The notes beneath the pieces were generated by a model. That model was not told the origin of the DNA, did no database searches, and saw only the letters and a list, made by a program, of their open reading frames with translations. Shown piece after piece: positions 42,495 through 52,094 of a DNA stretch of 64,000 nt (positions within the stretch are counted from its first letter, which is position 1; each line of letters begins with the position of its first letter). Origin of the DNA: Collinsella sp. OM04-5 (GTDB taxonomy: Bacteria > Actinomycetota > Coriobacteriia > Coriobacteriales > Coriobacteriaceae); NCBI RefSeq assembly GCF_003439125.1, contig NZ_QSUU01000007.1, positions 81,314 through 145,313 of the forward strand, written 5' to 3'. A program made the position numbers and the translations under genes.

Positions 42495-43334
42495 ATGTAT
42501 AAGATCCTGGAGAAGACGCAGTTCTCGGAGAAGGTGTTCAAGTTCCGCATCGAGGCGCCCGCAATCGCCAAACATGCGCACGCTGGACAGTTCCTCATGG
42601 TTCGCGCCAACGAGACGGGCGAGCGCGTCCCGTTTACCCTGGCTGGCTGGAACGGTGACGAGGGCTGGGTCGAGTTCATCTTCATGGTGATCGGCAAGAC
42701 CACCGAGATGCTTTCCACCTATGAGGCCGGCGAGTCGCTGCGCGACGTCGTGGGCCCGCTGGGCGTTCCCACCGAGATGGCCGAGGGCCCCTGCGCCGTC
42801 ATTGGCGGCGGCGTCGGCCTGGCAATTGCCTTCCCGGTCGCCAAGCACCTGGTCGAGACCGGCCACGAGGTGCACGCCATCATGGGCGCCCGCACCAAGG
42901 ACCTCCTGCTCATGGAGGACCAGTTCCGCGAGCTCCTCGACGAGGACCACATCCACATCACCACCGATGACGGCTCCTACGGCGAGCAGGGCGTTGTCAC
43001 CGCTCCGCTGGAGCGCCTGCTGCAGGACAAGGCCGTGAGCCAGGTCTTCTGCGTCGGCCCCGTTCCGATGATGAAGTTCTCGACCCTCACCGCCCAGAAG
43101 TACGACACCCCCATCACCGCGTCGCTCAACCCCATCATGGTTGACGGCACCGGTATGTGCGGCTGCTGCCGCGTCGAGGTGGGCGGCGTGACCAAGTTTG
43201 CTTGCGTCGACGGCCCCGACTTCGATGCCACCCTGGTCGACTGGGATGACCTTCGTGCCCGCCAGGCCGCTTACCGTTCCGAAGAGGGCGAGTCCCTCAA
43301 GGCCTATGAGGAAAAGAGCTGCGCATGCCACTAG
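42495..43334 (+). CDS. nfnA: NfnA-like FAD/NAD-binding [2Fe-2S] subunit
   Basis: 279 aa, similar to sulfide dehydrogenase and dihydroorotate dehydrogenase electron-transfer subunits. Ferredoxin-reductase-type fold: FAD motif RVPFTLAGW (about 44-52), NAD-binding IGGGVGLAIAFPVAKHL (about 103-119), and a C-terminal [2Fe-2S] cluster with GMCGCCRVEVGG and a further Cys in FACVDGP. With the next gene it forms NfnAB, which reversibly couples reduced ferredoxin plus NADH to NADPH formation. The 3' end overlaps nfnB by 10 bases. The family pairing is well established; the bifurcating role is inferred from it. Confidence 0.88.
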   Translation: MYKILEKTQFSEKVFKFRIEAPAIAKHAHAGQFLMVRANETGERVPFTLAGWNGDEGWVEFIFMVIGKTTEMLSTYEAGESLRDVVGPLGVPTEMAEGPCAVIGGGVGLAIAFPVAKHLVETGHEVHAIMGARTKDLLLMEDQFRELLDEDHIHITTDDGSYGEQGVVTAPLERLLQDKAVSQVFCVGPVPMMKFSTLTAQKYDTPITASLNPIMVDGTGMCGCCRVEVGGVTKFACVDGPDFDATLVDWDDLRARQAAYRSEEGESLKAYEEKSCACH

Positions 43335-44734
43335 TTAACGGTCGTTTCGTTGCCGATATGAAGTCGCCCCGCACCCCCGATAACGAGGAGCCGGCTGCCG
43401 AGCGCGCCTGCGACTTCCGCCCCGTCGACAAGGGCTTCACCGAGGAGATGGCGCTGGCCGAGGCTGAGCGCTGCCTCAACTGCAAGAAGCCGTTCTGTGT
43501 CGAGGGCTGCCCCGTCAACATCAACATCCCCCGCTTTATCGAGCAGATCCGCGCGAAGGACTTCGGCGGCGCTCTCGATACCATCCGCGAGGACTCCATG
43601 CTTCCCGCCATCTGCGGCCGCGTCTGCCCGCAGGAGAACCAGTGCGAGGGCAAGTGCATCCGTGGTAAGAAGTCCGAGCCCGTGGCCATCGGCCAGCTCG
43701 AGCGCTTCCTGGGTGACCGCCCCGAGCTCGCCTCCACCCCCAAGATGGCTCCCAAGAACGGCAAGAAGGTCGCCGTCGTCGGCTCCGGCCCGTCCGGCAT
43801 CACCTGCGCCGGCGAGCTCGCCCGCAACGGCTTTGACGTCACCGTCTTCGAGGCCTTCTTCACCGGCGGCGGCGTGCTGGTCTACGGCATCCCCGAGTTC
43901 CGTCTGCCCAAGGCAGTCGTCAAGCGCGAGATTGACGGCCTGGAGGACATGGGCGTCAAGTTTGAGTACAACTCCGTCGTGGGCAACATGGCCACGGCCG
44001 AGGAGCTGTTCGATCAGGGCTTCGACGCCATCTACGTGGCAACCGGCGCTGGCCTGCCCAAGTTCCTCAACGTCCCCGGCGAGAACCTGCCCAACGTCTT
44101 CTTCGCGAACGAGTACCTCACCCGCGTGAACCTGATGAAGGCCAACAAGTTCCCCGAGTACGACACCCCCACCAAGCACGGCAAGAACGTCGTCGTCTTT
44201 GGTGGCGGCAACGTGGCTATGGACGCCGTCCGTACCGCCAAGCGTCTGGGCGCCGAGCACGCCATCATCGCCTACCGTCGTACCGAGGACGAGATGCCCT
44301 GCCGTCGCGCCGAGCTGCACCACGCCAAGGCCGAGGGCGTCGAGGTTCTGCCGCTCGTTTCCCCGCTCGAGTTTGTCGCTGGCGAGGATGGCTCCGTGTG
44401 CGCCGTCAAGGTCCAGAAGATGGAGCTCGGCGAGCCTGACGAGTCCGGCCGTCGTCGCCCGGTGCCCATCGAGGGTGCCATCGAGGAGATTCCCTGCGAC
44501 GTCGCGATCTCGGCCATCGGCACCAACGCCAACCCCTTCGCAAAGAAGATCGGCGGCAAGATGGAGCTCAACAAGTGGGGCTACATCGTTGCCGACGAGG
44601 AGACCGGCCAGACCACCGATCCCCGCATCTGGGCTGGCGGCGACATCGTCACCGGTGCCGCTACGGTCATTCTGGCGATGGGCGCCGGCAAGAAGGCCGC
44701 TGCTTCCATCACCAAGAGCCTGCTGGGCGAGTAA
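43325..44734 (+). CDS. nfnB: NfnB-like NADPH-binding subunit (GltD family)
   Basis: 469 aa. The N-terminal ferredoxin-like region has cysteines for two [4Fe-4S] clusters (CLNCKKPFCVEGCP and CGRVCPQENQCEGKC). It has an FAD motif (VGSGPSGITCAGELA near 155) and an NADPH motif (FGGGNVAMDAVRTAKRLG near 290). This is the GltD / NfnB / SudA layout. Because it is paired with an NfnA gene and not with a glutamate synthase large subunit, NfnB is the better call. It would balance ferredoxin from pyruvate oxidation between NADPH and the Ech hydrogenase. A terminator follows. Confidence 0.9.
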   Translation: MPLVNGRFVADMKSPRTPDNEEPAAERACDFRPVDKGFTEEMALAEAERCLNCKKPFCVEGCPVNINIPRFIEQIRAKDFGGALDTIREDSMLPAICGRVCPQENQCEGKCIRGKKSEPVAIGQLERFLGDRPELASTPKMAPKNGKKVAVVGSGPSGITCAGELARNGFDVTVFEAFFTGGGVLVYGIPEFRLPKAVVKREIDGLEDMGVKFEYNSVVGNMATAEELFDQGFDAIYVATGAGLPKFLNVPGENLPNVFFANEYLTRVNLMKANKFPEYDTPTKHGKNVVVFGGGNVAMDAVRTAKRLGAEHAIIAYRRTEDEMPCRRAELHHAKAEGVEVLPLVSPLEFVAGEDGSVCAVKVQKMELGEPDESGRRRPVPIEGAIEEIPCDVAISAIGTNANPFAKKIGGKMELNKWGYIVADEETGQTTDPRIWAGGDIVTGAATVILAMGAGKKAAASITKSLLGE

Positions 44735-44762
44735 TCACCCACAGCGCTAGCCATCAAACGGC

Positions 44763-44799
44763 AAAGTCCCCGTCGAGCACACGCCCGGCGGGGACTTTT
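44763..44799 (+). terminator. Rho-independent terminator of nfnAB
   Basis: AAAGTCCCCGTCG with the near complement CGGCGGGGACTTT, 10-base loop, then TTTTTC, 28 bases past the stop. Confidence 0.88.
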
Positions 44800-44816
44800 T
44801 CTATGCCGACCGCCCA

Positions 44817-44853
44817 AACCACCACGATGGGGACAGGCACCTTTGTGGTGGTT
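44817..44853. repeat. GGGGACAGGCACC palindrome, family E copy 1
   Basis: 37-bp imperfect palindrome AACCACCACGATGGGGACAG... ending TTTGTGGTGGTT. It is followed by GGGGACTTGGCCGG and then repeat array 2, as in copy 2 before array 3. Confidence 0.8.
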
Positions 44854-44887
44854 GGGGACTTGGCCGGCGAACCAATTCCGACGTTTG

Positions 44888-45103
44888 TCTCAATCTGTAA
44901 CAGCCAGACCCTGTTGAGCCTCGTAGTTGTTGCAGATCAAGATATTGTGCGAACGTCCGCCCGTTCATCTCGATCTGTAACAGTTAGAGGCCAAATATCC
45001 CGCTTGGTGTTACAAATCGAGACATTAGGCTGACGGCCGGACCGTTCATCTAAATCTGTAACACCTAGAGCCATTTTTACTGGCCTGGTGTTACAGATTT
45101 AGA
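44888..45103. repeat. Alternating inverted 15-bp repeat array 2 (six copies)
   Basis: Motif starts at 44888(+), 44928(-), 44968(+), 45008(-), 45049(+) and 45089(-): steps 40, 40, 40, 41, 40, identical to array 1. The third hairpin has both arms changed to TCTAAATCTGTAACA, so the pairing is kept. It lies between the nfnB terminator and the stop of the surface-protein gene. Confidence 0.9.
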
Positions 45104-45140
45104 TTTTGCCGAAGCCGAGGATGGGCGCTGCCACCAAAAC

Positions 45141-48100
45141 CTAGCGCTTGCGGCGCTTGGTCGCGGCAACACCGGCGGCGGCAACGGTTGCGCCGGCGAT
45201 ACCCAGGGCGGCGACCGTCATCGCAGTGGCGTCTCCCGTGTTGACGAGCACAGCGTTATCGGACTTCTTACCGTTCTTGCCCTTACCCTTGGACTTGCCC
45301 GTCGTCACCGTTGTCGTCGTCGAAGTCGAACCACCCGCAGGAACCCCGGTACCGCCAGAGCCATCCGCACCGCCACCCTGCTCGCCGCCGCCAGGCGTCG
45401 GCTTGGGTTCCGGCTTGGGCTCGGGCTCCGGCCCGGGATCGGGCGTCGCCTCATCGGTCACCGTAATCGTAATGTTCAAGCGCTCCGAATACTCGCTATA
45501 CGACATGCCGGGACGCTGCGCCGCAATGCGCACATACATATTGCTATCGAGCGCAATAGGCTCGGTGTACTTTACGCGGCCTTCGTCACGGCAGGGGCAG
45601 GTGTCGTTGGTGGTATACCAAATGGTCGTGCCATCCTCGGCCGAAAGCTCCAGCTTCGTGCCCTTGGGCACCGTAATGTAGTTCTCCTTGGGCGACCATG
45701 CACCAAACGTCGTCGCACCAATCGTCGCCACCGGTCGCACCGGTCGCACTGCCTCGGCAGACACGCGCACGTCAACCTGCTTGGACAGCGCCGTGCCATC
45801 CACCGCCGCCGTCAACGTCGTCAAACCAGGCAGAGCACCATGCAGCGCAAACGTCGCCGCGCCGTCCTCGCCCGTCACTGCCTGGGTGGCATCGACAGAG
45901 CAGATAGCCGAGGACTCCAGCCCAACACTAACCTTGGCGCCCGCAAACGGCTTGCCCGCCTTATCGGTCACGTGTGCCACCAGCTCAAAGTCGCCGCCCT
46001 CAAGCATGGTCACAGCTTGTTCCACGTTGAGCTTGAGCTTGTCGGCACGAACGCCCACGGCAAGCTCGCCACTTGCCCAGCGTGCCATGGCCTTGCCGGC
46101 GTAGTTGCGAGCACCGTCGAGCTCAAACGACACCGTCGAGCCCGCCTCACACGCATCGGCATAGCGAATACGCAGCACGCGCGACAGCGGCTTGCCATTG
46201 GGATCGTCCTGCTTGTCGAGCCACGTATACGTCACGTCGCCCAAGCCCTGCGCGCACAATGCGACCAGGGCATCGTCACTCGCATCCATATACTGCGTAA
46301 ACTCAACCTCGACGCAATCGGTATAGGCATGGACCGAAGCTACCTCGGGCGCCGCCGTCGACACCAAACCAATGTTCACCTCAGTCTGAATCGGCGGCAC
46401 GCGCAGCCAAGCCGAACGCGCCTCCTCATACCCGTCCTTAGTCACGCGCACCTGATACCAGCCGGTCGGCGTGTTCCAGTTGTACGCGCCATCGACACCC
46501 GTCGCAAGCGGATTGTCCTGTTCATACTCCTCGGCATCCCAACGCACTGCATTGGTACCGGCCGCATCGTCGGCGCTCCACAGCTCAACCGTCGCGCCTT
46601 CAACCGTATTGGACAGCAGACCCTCGTACACCACGCCCGCAGGGTCGGGTGCAGCCTTGGCGGCCACATGGCGATAACGCGCCTCAAAGATCGACTGCAT
46701 CTTCTCGTCCGAGATCAAGCCGTCCTTGTTGGCCTTGTAGACCTCGGCATCGGTCAGCTCGCCCCAGTTGACCGTAATACGATTCTGGCACGCGCGTTCC
46801 ACCTGCTCACAGGCGACATCGTAGGCGCACTCGGCATTGGTCAACTTAATCGCGCGCTCCGAGCCCACACTCGTCGAAGCCGCATCATAGGCAGCGCCCA
46901 CCACGGTACCCGCCGAACCGGCCGTCAGCACGCCGGCAATTGTCATAATGGAGCCCACCGCCACATCGGTGCTGTCGTGGCAGAGCTGGCGATACAGCAG
47001 ATCCTCAAACGCACGCGCCTTCTCCATGGCGTCACGCAGCGCGTAAATGCACTTCCAGTCGTCCTCGGTCTTCTCGGGCTTGGCAAGCAAGCGCGTATGC
47101 TGAAGCTCATAGCCCTCGCGCTCGCCCTTCACCTTCTGCATACGGATGTTCACGTTCTCCCAGTTCTTGCTGGCATCGTTCACGCCGTAAATGCCGGTAA
47201 AGATGCCGATGCCCTGGGTCGCCGCGGGAAACGCCTGGCCGGCCGCCTTCCACGCATCGGTCTTAAAGACCTGTCCGAACATCTCGCACTCGATCTTATA
47301 GCTCTTGAGCGAACGGATCGTGCGGATGAGCTTCATATGGGCGCTCACGTCGCCGTTGCGCTTCCAGGCCATGAGCCATCCGCGAATCGTAGAGTTATTG
47401 AGGCTGTGGACTACGTTCCAGTTATCGTACAGATTGTCCAAAATGTCGCATTGCATGGCGATCGAGTTAAACAGCAGCGCCTGGTTTTTGTTGTTATTGG
47501 AGTTCTCGATAAACTCGGACTCGATATAGGCCGTCTGCTCGCCATCGGGCGCGGCGACCTTAAAGCCCTTGACGGTATCGTCGTCAGCCGCCTTGTAGCT
47601 CAGCGAGCTGCCGAGCGCCTGGCCCAAATCGTTAAACCCGCTCGTCGACTGGCCGTTGTACTCGCTGGCCTTAATGCCCGCACACTTGTTGAGCGCCGCA
47701 GCGGTTGCGTCATTCCAGCTTCCGTATTGGTTGAGCTGGCCGATACCCATCGACTGGCCCACCAGATCCTCGGCCTGCTGGGCAATAAACTCCGCTCGCG
47801 ATGCATGGTCAACAAGCTCCTTGAGCGCCGCCGCGTCCGCCGCGCTTGCACCCTGAGCCGACGCGAGTTCCTGGTACCAATCCTCACCGGTGCCGTACGC
47901 GTCCTCAAAGATCATCTTGTCCACGTTGACGCCATAGCTGTCGCCCTGCTTGGTCAGCAGCGCCGACGAGCCACCAACCGCAGCCTTAAGCTCGGCGGCA
48001 AACTGCGCCGCCTCGTCGTTGCCAGCATCATCACTCTCGCCTTCGCTGGCGGCAGGGGCGCGACGAGCCTTACGGGCAGCTCCACCTTGGGCTTCGTCCT

Positions 48101-51100
48101 CTTTACCGTTCTCATCCTCCTCGGCAAACGCATCGGCGACCATCTGGTCAATCGCGTCGTTAAAGGCCTCGTCGACATCATTAAACGAGTTATCCATCAT
48201 ATACTCGTGCCACTGCTGCACGGCATTCGAGAACTCCTGCTGGCGCTCCTCGGCCGCGGCGGAATGCTTTTTGGCCGAAGCTTTGGCGTCAAAACTCAGC
48301 ATGGTCATAAGCTGAGCATTGGAGATGCGGTAGGTCTGCGGCATAAAGATTTGCTCAAAGTTGCCGCAGTTCACATAGGTCGAGTCATTCGCCTTGTTAA
48401 ACTCATCGAGCAGCTTAAGGTAACCCTCGTCCACATACTCCGCCACATAGCGAACATGGGTGCCCTCGCGCGACTTTTGAGCCAGAGGAATCGTCACCGT
48501 CTTGCCATCCACGCAGTCCACGTACAGGTCGAGCGTGTCGGCGGCCTCTTCGTTTCCCACCTCGAGCGTGATGTCAAAGGTCCAGTAGGCGTTCTTCTTT
48601 TGTGGCAGATGATGGAAGGTCCACAGGCTCTTGCCGGTGTCCTTACCGTCCTTGACCAAGTTTTGCGTACCGCCACGATACGTCACATCAAAGTTCCAGA
48701 CCGAAGCGCCCGGAACATAGCGCACATAATTGCGAGCCGTCACCTCTGCGGCAGCGGCGGCGACGTCGGTCGAGCCCACGCGCGCCTCGAGCGTCACGCG
48801 CTCGGCGGCAAGCGTATCCTGCGGCAGCTCGTATTCAATCTTGGCACGGCCGAGTTTATTGGTCTTGCCGGTGTACTTTGCAGCCGAGGCGCCCGCGCCC
48901 ACGGTAAGCTGCACGCTTTTGCCGGGCGCTGCGTATACGTAGGCCACATTGCCCAGCAGGCTGTGAACGTCGGTGTTGTCGACCTCGATGCGCGATCCGC
49001 TAACCTCGAGTGTGGTGCTTCCCAGCGGCAATGTCACCTCGCCCAGCGTAATGAGCGGCGAGACGGCATAGATGCCCGCGGCCTTAGGCTTAAAGCGCAC
49101 AAACACATCGGCGCCCATGCCCTTCCTCATATTGAGAACGAGGTTGTCGCCCTCCCAAGTTGTGCCAGCCCACATGGCATCGGAGCTGGCGCCGGCTTCG
49201 CGAGCGCCTGCGGACACATCCTCGACGGCATCCTTGGCCAGCGGAATCTCAATCTTGGCAGCCTGGCTGTCCTTGAGCTCGTAATGAATGCGCAGCTCGG
49301 TCTCCACACCAACGACCGCGGACGAATCAGCGATAACCGAGCCCGCCGTCAGCCCACGCTCGGCACGATACGTCTCCACGTCAAAGGTGGGGACGTCGAG
49401 CGTCACGTCGAGCTGTTTGCCGTCCTCAATCTTCACCTGCTTTTGCGCGATATGCTTACCCACGGTCAGCCCTAGGCGGCTAAACGTGGAATAGCTCGTC
49501 GCTTGGATGTCGTAGCTCGTCTTGTTAAAGGCGACGATGGTGTACGAACCGGCCTTAAGGCGCGGCGTCTCGGCCTTCATGATAGGCGTGGTGCCATCGT
49601 CTTCGTAACCCATCAAATAGGTTACACCGTCGGCAACGAGCTTGCCGTCGGACGTACGGAACACCAGCACGCGGTTGGCTCCCTGGTAGTCGCCCTTGGT
49701 CGTGACCGTCGCCGTACCCCAGGGCTTCAAGTCGATATCAACCTTGCCGGCCGAAGGTTTCACCGTCGCCGTCGCCCCGCCCAGCTTGAGTCTGTCTTTG
49801 GGCTCGAGCGTTATCTCCAGATCCTGGTCCGCGTCGGCAATGGCCTGCGACACCACGAGTGCTGTGCCCTGGATACGGAAGTCGTTTTCTTTGTCACCCT
49901 TGGCAGGTTTGAGCGTCTTGCCGCCGCTCTTCACCGTCAGATCGATGTTATCGAGACTGTCGAGCTCAATCCGCTCAGTTTTATCCTGGCCCACAATCGG
50001 TTCAAGATATCCCACGTTGAGCTCAATCGCGCGCGAGGCCGGAATCTTGGTAAAGTCCTCCGCCTTAATCTCTCCGATATTCCATGTGCCCGTCATCTGG
50101 TCGCCCGGGCGCGCCAGCACCATGTCATAGTAACCGCTGAGCGAAATGCGCAGGGTGGTTGCTGTCTTGGAGAGAGCGTCCGCTGTAAAGCTGCCGTCAT
50201 CGCCAACCGCCAGCGGCGTGGACTGCCCCGCCTGCACGAGTGTAGCCGTCGCGCTCTGGGGAAGTTTGCCCGTCACCTGGGCCGCCTCGCCCATCCACTC
50301 AAACGTGTAGGCAGGCTTCGAGGAATCGACGGAGTCCTTGCGATCGGCCACGGCATCGGCAAGCTTTTTGACCATCGAGGGGTTGCCAGTCGAATCGGTC
50401 GCATAGGCATAGATGGTCTGGCCTTCACTAAAGGGAATCGCATACGTTACGCCATCGATTGTCACGCGCTCATTATAGTCGCCCGAATAGCCCGCCTCAC
50501 CAAACTGAAGATCGGGGTTCATCACGCGCAGGGCAACGGCATTATGGTTCGTCTCGTTTCCGTATCTCGTGTTCTCAAAAGCTCCCCACTCTATCATTTC
50601 CACGCTTTTGGGTAGCACAATCTCTTTGCCGGCAATCGCAGGATCAAGAGAGGCGAACGCGTGCGCTCCGATATATTTAACGCCGTCGCCGATCGTCACC
50701 GACGACACAAAGGAGCACCCGTCAAAGGCATTGCGCTCAATCCGCTCCACCGTGCCCGGCACGTTGATCTGGGTAAAGGTGAGCACTGTTGTGTCCGAGA
50801 CATAGAACTGCGGCACGCCGCAATAGGCGAATGCAAGATAGTCGATAGTTTTGACCGAAGGCGGCAGCGTTGCCACCACATTGTCGTCAAGTTGTTCACA
50901 TTCCTTAAAGGCCTGCTCGGGAATCGTGGTAAAGGCCGCGTTGTTGGGCCAGGTTACCGTTTGGAGCGTCTTGCTTTTGTAGAATGCATAGCTCTTGAGC
51001 TCCTCGACCGAATCGGGCAGTGCGATCTCTTTGATGCTGCTGCCGCCCAAGCCTCCAACCGAGCGGACATGCGAATTAGGGGCGAAGGTGATCGATGTGA

Positions 51101-51758
51101 GCGTAGCGCTTCCCATACCCGTAAGGCTTACGACATGCTTGCCGTCGATGGTCGAGGGCACCTCCAACGTGGTAATGCCCGCGTCGCCATACTCGATAGA
51201 AATTTCGTTGGTGAGGCTATCGATCGAGAAGTAGTACTGCGCGGGAGTCTGCTCGCCGGCCACGTAGCCATCATCGTATTCGCCTTTTACGCCCGTGGCG
51301 CCCTTCGAGGTCATCCAGAGCCCAAGATCCTCATTCCAGGTTGCTTCGGCTTCGGCGGCCTCCTCCTGCTTCTGCTGTTCGGCGAGCTCCTTGCCCTCGA
51401 CAAGATCGATGGCGAGCGTGCCCACGGGCGTGCTCTCGGTCTGCCCAGCACCCGTCAGGCCTGCCGCTGATGCAATCTCGGAGTCCGGGGGCGTAGGGGT
51501 GTCACCGGTATCGAGCACTGTGGGGTCGGCAGCGCCGGCATCGGGCGCGGTGTCGGCAGCGTTGGCGGCATCGACATTGGGCGCGGCGTCGGCGGGGTCG
51601 ACGGCGTCTACTTGGTCGACATCCGTCTGCACAAAGGTGCTATCGGTGGTGAACACCTCAGCAAACGCGCCCACAGGCAACGAGCCCGTCACCATAGTGA
51701 GGGTCACCGCGGCAATGGTCAGGCGGCGGCAAAGCGCTCGAACAGTAGTCCACCTCAT
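45141..51758 (-). CDS. Very large LxxTG-anchored surface protein with leucine-rich repeats
   Basis: 2205 aa. Signal peptide 1-~33 (RLTIAAVTLTMVTGSLPVGAF). Asp/Ala-rich spacer (about 40-100). BspA-type leucine-rich repeats (about 195-430, with units such as IKEIALPDSVEELKSYAFYK). Then Ig-like and carboxypeptidase-regulatory-like domains (ATVELWSADD, GAYNWNTPTGWYQVRVTKDG), an invasin-like Ig domain (AGKPFAGAKVSVGL) and a chitobiase-type fold (GTTIWYTTNDTCPC). A Pro/Glu and Gly/Ser/Thr wall spanner precedes the sorting signal LVNTGD, a hydrophobic helix and tail KRRKR. A sortase should attach it to the wall; none is in the window. Probably an adhesin. ATG 51758 follows GGAAAGGAACGACC. Confidence 0.88.
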   Translation of the reverse strand: MRWTTVRALCRRLTIAAVTLTMVTGSLPVGAFAEVFTTDSTFVQTDVDQVDAVDPADAAPNVDAANAADTAPDAGAADPTVLDTGDTPTPPDSEIASAAGLTGAGQTESTPVGTLAIDLVEGKELAEQQKQEEAAEAEATWNEDLGLWMTSKGATGVKGEYDDGYVAGEQTPAQYYFSIDSLTNEISIEYGDAGITTLEVPSTIDGKHVVSLTGMGSATLTSITFAPNSHVRSVGGLGGSSIKEIALPDSVEELKSYAFYKSKTLQTVTWPNNAAFTTIPEQAFKECEQLDDNVVATLPPSVKTIDYLAFAYCGVPQFYVSDTTVLTFTQINVPGTVERIERNAFDGCSFVSSVTIGDGVKYIGAHAFASLDPAIAGKEIVLPKSVEMIEWGAFENTRYGNETNHNAVALRVMNPDLQFGEAGYSGDYNERVTIDGVTYAIPFSEGQTIYAYATDSTGNPSMVKKLADAVADRKDSVDSSKPAYTFEWMGEAAQVTGKLPQSATATLVQAGQSTPLAVGDDGSFTADALSKTATTLRISLSGYYDMVLARPGDQMTGTWNIGEIKAEDFTKIPASRAIELNVGYLEPIVGQDKTERIELDSLDNIDLTVKSGGKTLKPAKGDKENDFRIQGTALVVSQAIADADQDLEITLEPKDRLKLGGATATVKPSAGKVDIDLKPWGTATVTTKGDYQGANRVLVFRTSDGKLVADGVTYLMGYEDDGTTPIMKAETPRLKAGSYTIVAFNKTSYDIQATSYSTFSRLGLTVGKHIAQKQVKIEDGKQLDVTLDVPTFDVETYRAERGLTAGSVIADSSAVVGVETELRIHYELKDSQAAKIEIPLAKDAVEDVSAGAREAGASSDAMWAGTTWEGDNLVLNMRKGMGADVFVRFKPKAAGIYAVSPLITLGEVTLPLGSTTLEVSGSRIEVDNTDVHSLLGNVAYVYAAPGKSVQLTVGAGASAAKYTGKTNKLGRAKIEYELPQDTLAAERVTLEARVGSTDVAAAAAEVTARNYVRYVPGASVWNFDVTYRGGTQNLVKDGKDTGKSLWTFHHLPQKKNAYWTFDITLEVGNEEAADTLDLYVDCVDGKTVTIPLAQKSREGTHVRYVAEYVDEGYLKLLDEFNKANDSTYVNCGNFEQIFMPQTYRISNAQLMTMLSFDAKASAKKHSAAAEERQQEFSNAVQQWHEYMMDNSFNDVDEAFNDAIDQMVADAFAEEDENGKEDEAQGGAARKARRAPAASEGESDDAGNDEAAQFAAELKAAVGGSSALLTKQGDSYGVNVDKMIFEDAYGTGEDWYQELASAQGASAADAAALKELVDHASRAEFIAQQAEDLVGQSMGIGQLNQYGSWNDATAAALNKCAGIKASEYNGQSTSGFNDLGQALGSSLSYKAADDDTVKGFKVAAPDGEQTAYIESEFIENSNNNKNQALLFNSIAMQCDILDNLYDNWNVVHSLNNSTIRGWLMAWKRNGDVSAHMKLIRTIRSLKSYKIECEMFGQVFKTDAWKAAGQAFPAATQGIGIFTGIYGVNDASKNWENVNIRMQKVKGEREGYELQHTRLLAKPEKTEDDWKCIYALRDAMEKARAFEDLLYRQLCHDSTDVAVGSIMTIAGVLTAGSAGTVVGAAYDAASTSVGSERAIKLTNAECAYDVACEQVERACQNRITVNWGELTDAEVYKANKDGLISDEKMQSIFEARYRHVAAKAAPDPAGVVYEGLLSNTVEGATVELWSADDAAGTNAVRWDAEEYEQDNPLATGVDGAYNWNTPTGWYQVRVTKDGYEEARSAWLRVPPIQTEVNIGLVSTAAPEVASVHAYTDCVEVEFTQYMDASDDALVALCAQGLGDVTYTWLDKQDDPNGKPLSRVLRIRYADACEAGSTVSFELDGARNYAGKAMARWASGELAVGVRADKLKLNVEQAVTMLEGGDFELVAHVTDKAGKPFAGAKVSVGLESSAICSVDATQAVTGEDGAATFALHGALPGLTTLTAAVDGTALSKQVDVRVSAEAVRPVRPVATIGATTFGAWSPKENYITVPKGTKLELSAEDGTTIWYTTNDTCPCRDEGRVKYTEPIALDSNMYVRIAAQRPGMSYSEYSERLNITITVTDEATPDPGPEPEPKPEPKPTPGGGEQGGGADGSGGTGVPAGGSTSTTTTVTTGKSKGKGKNGKKSDNAVLVNTGDATAMTVAALGIAGATVAAAGVAATKRRKR

Positions 51759-51820
51759 GGTCGTTCCTTTCCTGCAAACCAAAAGTCATCCAGCGTAATC
51801 GTTGTCCAAAAACAAAGCGA

Positions 51821-51850
51821 ACGGTAGGTTCATATATACGAACCTACCGT
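51821..51850. promoter_or_regulatory. Hairpin/operator-like palindrome ACGGTAGGTTC...GAACCTACCGT
   Basis: 11-bp perfect arms with an 8-base AT spacer, 62 bases upstream of the surface-protein start at 51758. Followed by TTCTACCTGCG. A similar site is at 54585-54612 upstream of the next gene. It could be an operator or a terminator hairpin. Confidence 0.45.
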
Positions 51851-51862
51851 TCTACCTGCGCA

Positions 51863-51899
51863 AACCGCCACAAAGGGGACACGCACCTTTGTGGCGGTT
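51863..51899. repeat. GGGGACAGGCACC palindrome, family E copy 2
   Basis: 37 bp, AACCGCCACAAAGGGGACAC... ending TTTGTGGCGGTT. The outer arms changed together (GCC/GGC instead of ACC/GGT), keeping the pairing. Confidence 0.8.
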
Positions 51900-51921
51900 C
51901 TGGACTTGGCCGGCCAGTTTG

Positions 51922-52057
51922 TCTCGATCTGTAACAGTTAGAGGTCAAATTCCCCGCTTGGTGTTACAGATCGAGACATTAGATTGGCGGCCATTCGGTT
52001 CATCTCAATCTGTAACACCTGGAGCCCAAATATCTGGCTTGGTGTTACAGATTGAGA
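51922..52057. repeat. Alternating inverted 15-bp repeat array 3 (four copies)
   Basis: Motif starts at 51922(+), 51962(-), 52003(+) and 52043(-): steps 40, 41, 40, the same as the last four positions of arrays 1 and 2. Both hairpins have perfectly matched arms, one with TCTCG, the other with TCTCA. Confidence 0.9.
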
Positions 52058-52094
52058 TCTTGCAAAAGCCGAGGATAGGCGCCGCCACCAAAAC

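Larger units (their letters stand above)
51759..52094. other. Intergenic region between two surface-protein genes
   Basis: 336 bases holding the 30-bp palindrome 51821-51850, palindrome E copy 2 and repeat array 3. No gene seen. The last part (AAAAGCCGAGGATAGGCGCC) matches the sequence just after array 2, so the 3' flank was duplicated with the gene ends. Confidence 0.6.

Noticed and set aside
43325-44734. Glutamate synthase small subunit (gltD)
   Set aside because: No large subunit is nearby, and the gene overlaps an NfnA-type gene, which fits NfnB better.
45840-49475. 1211-codon open frame on the plus strand
   Set aside because: It is antisense to the 2205-aa surface protein, has no ribosome site and no recognisable domain. 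Such long shadows are expected opposite high-GC genes.
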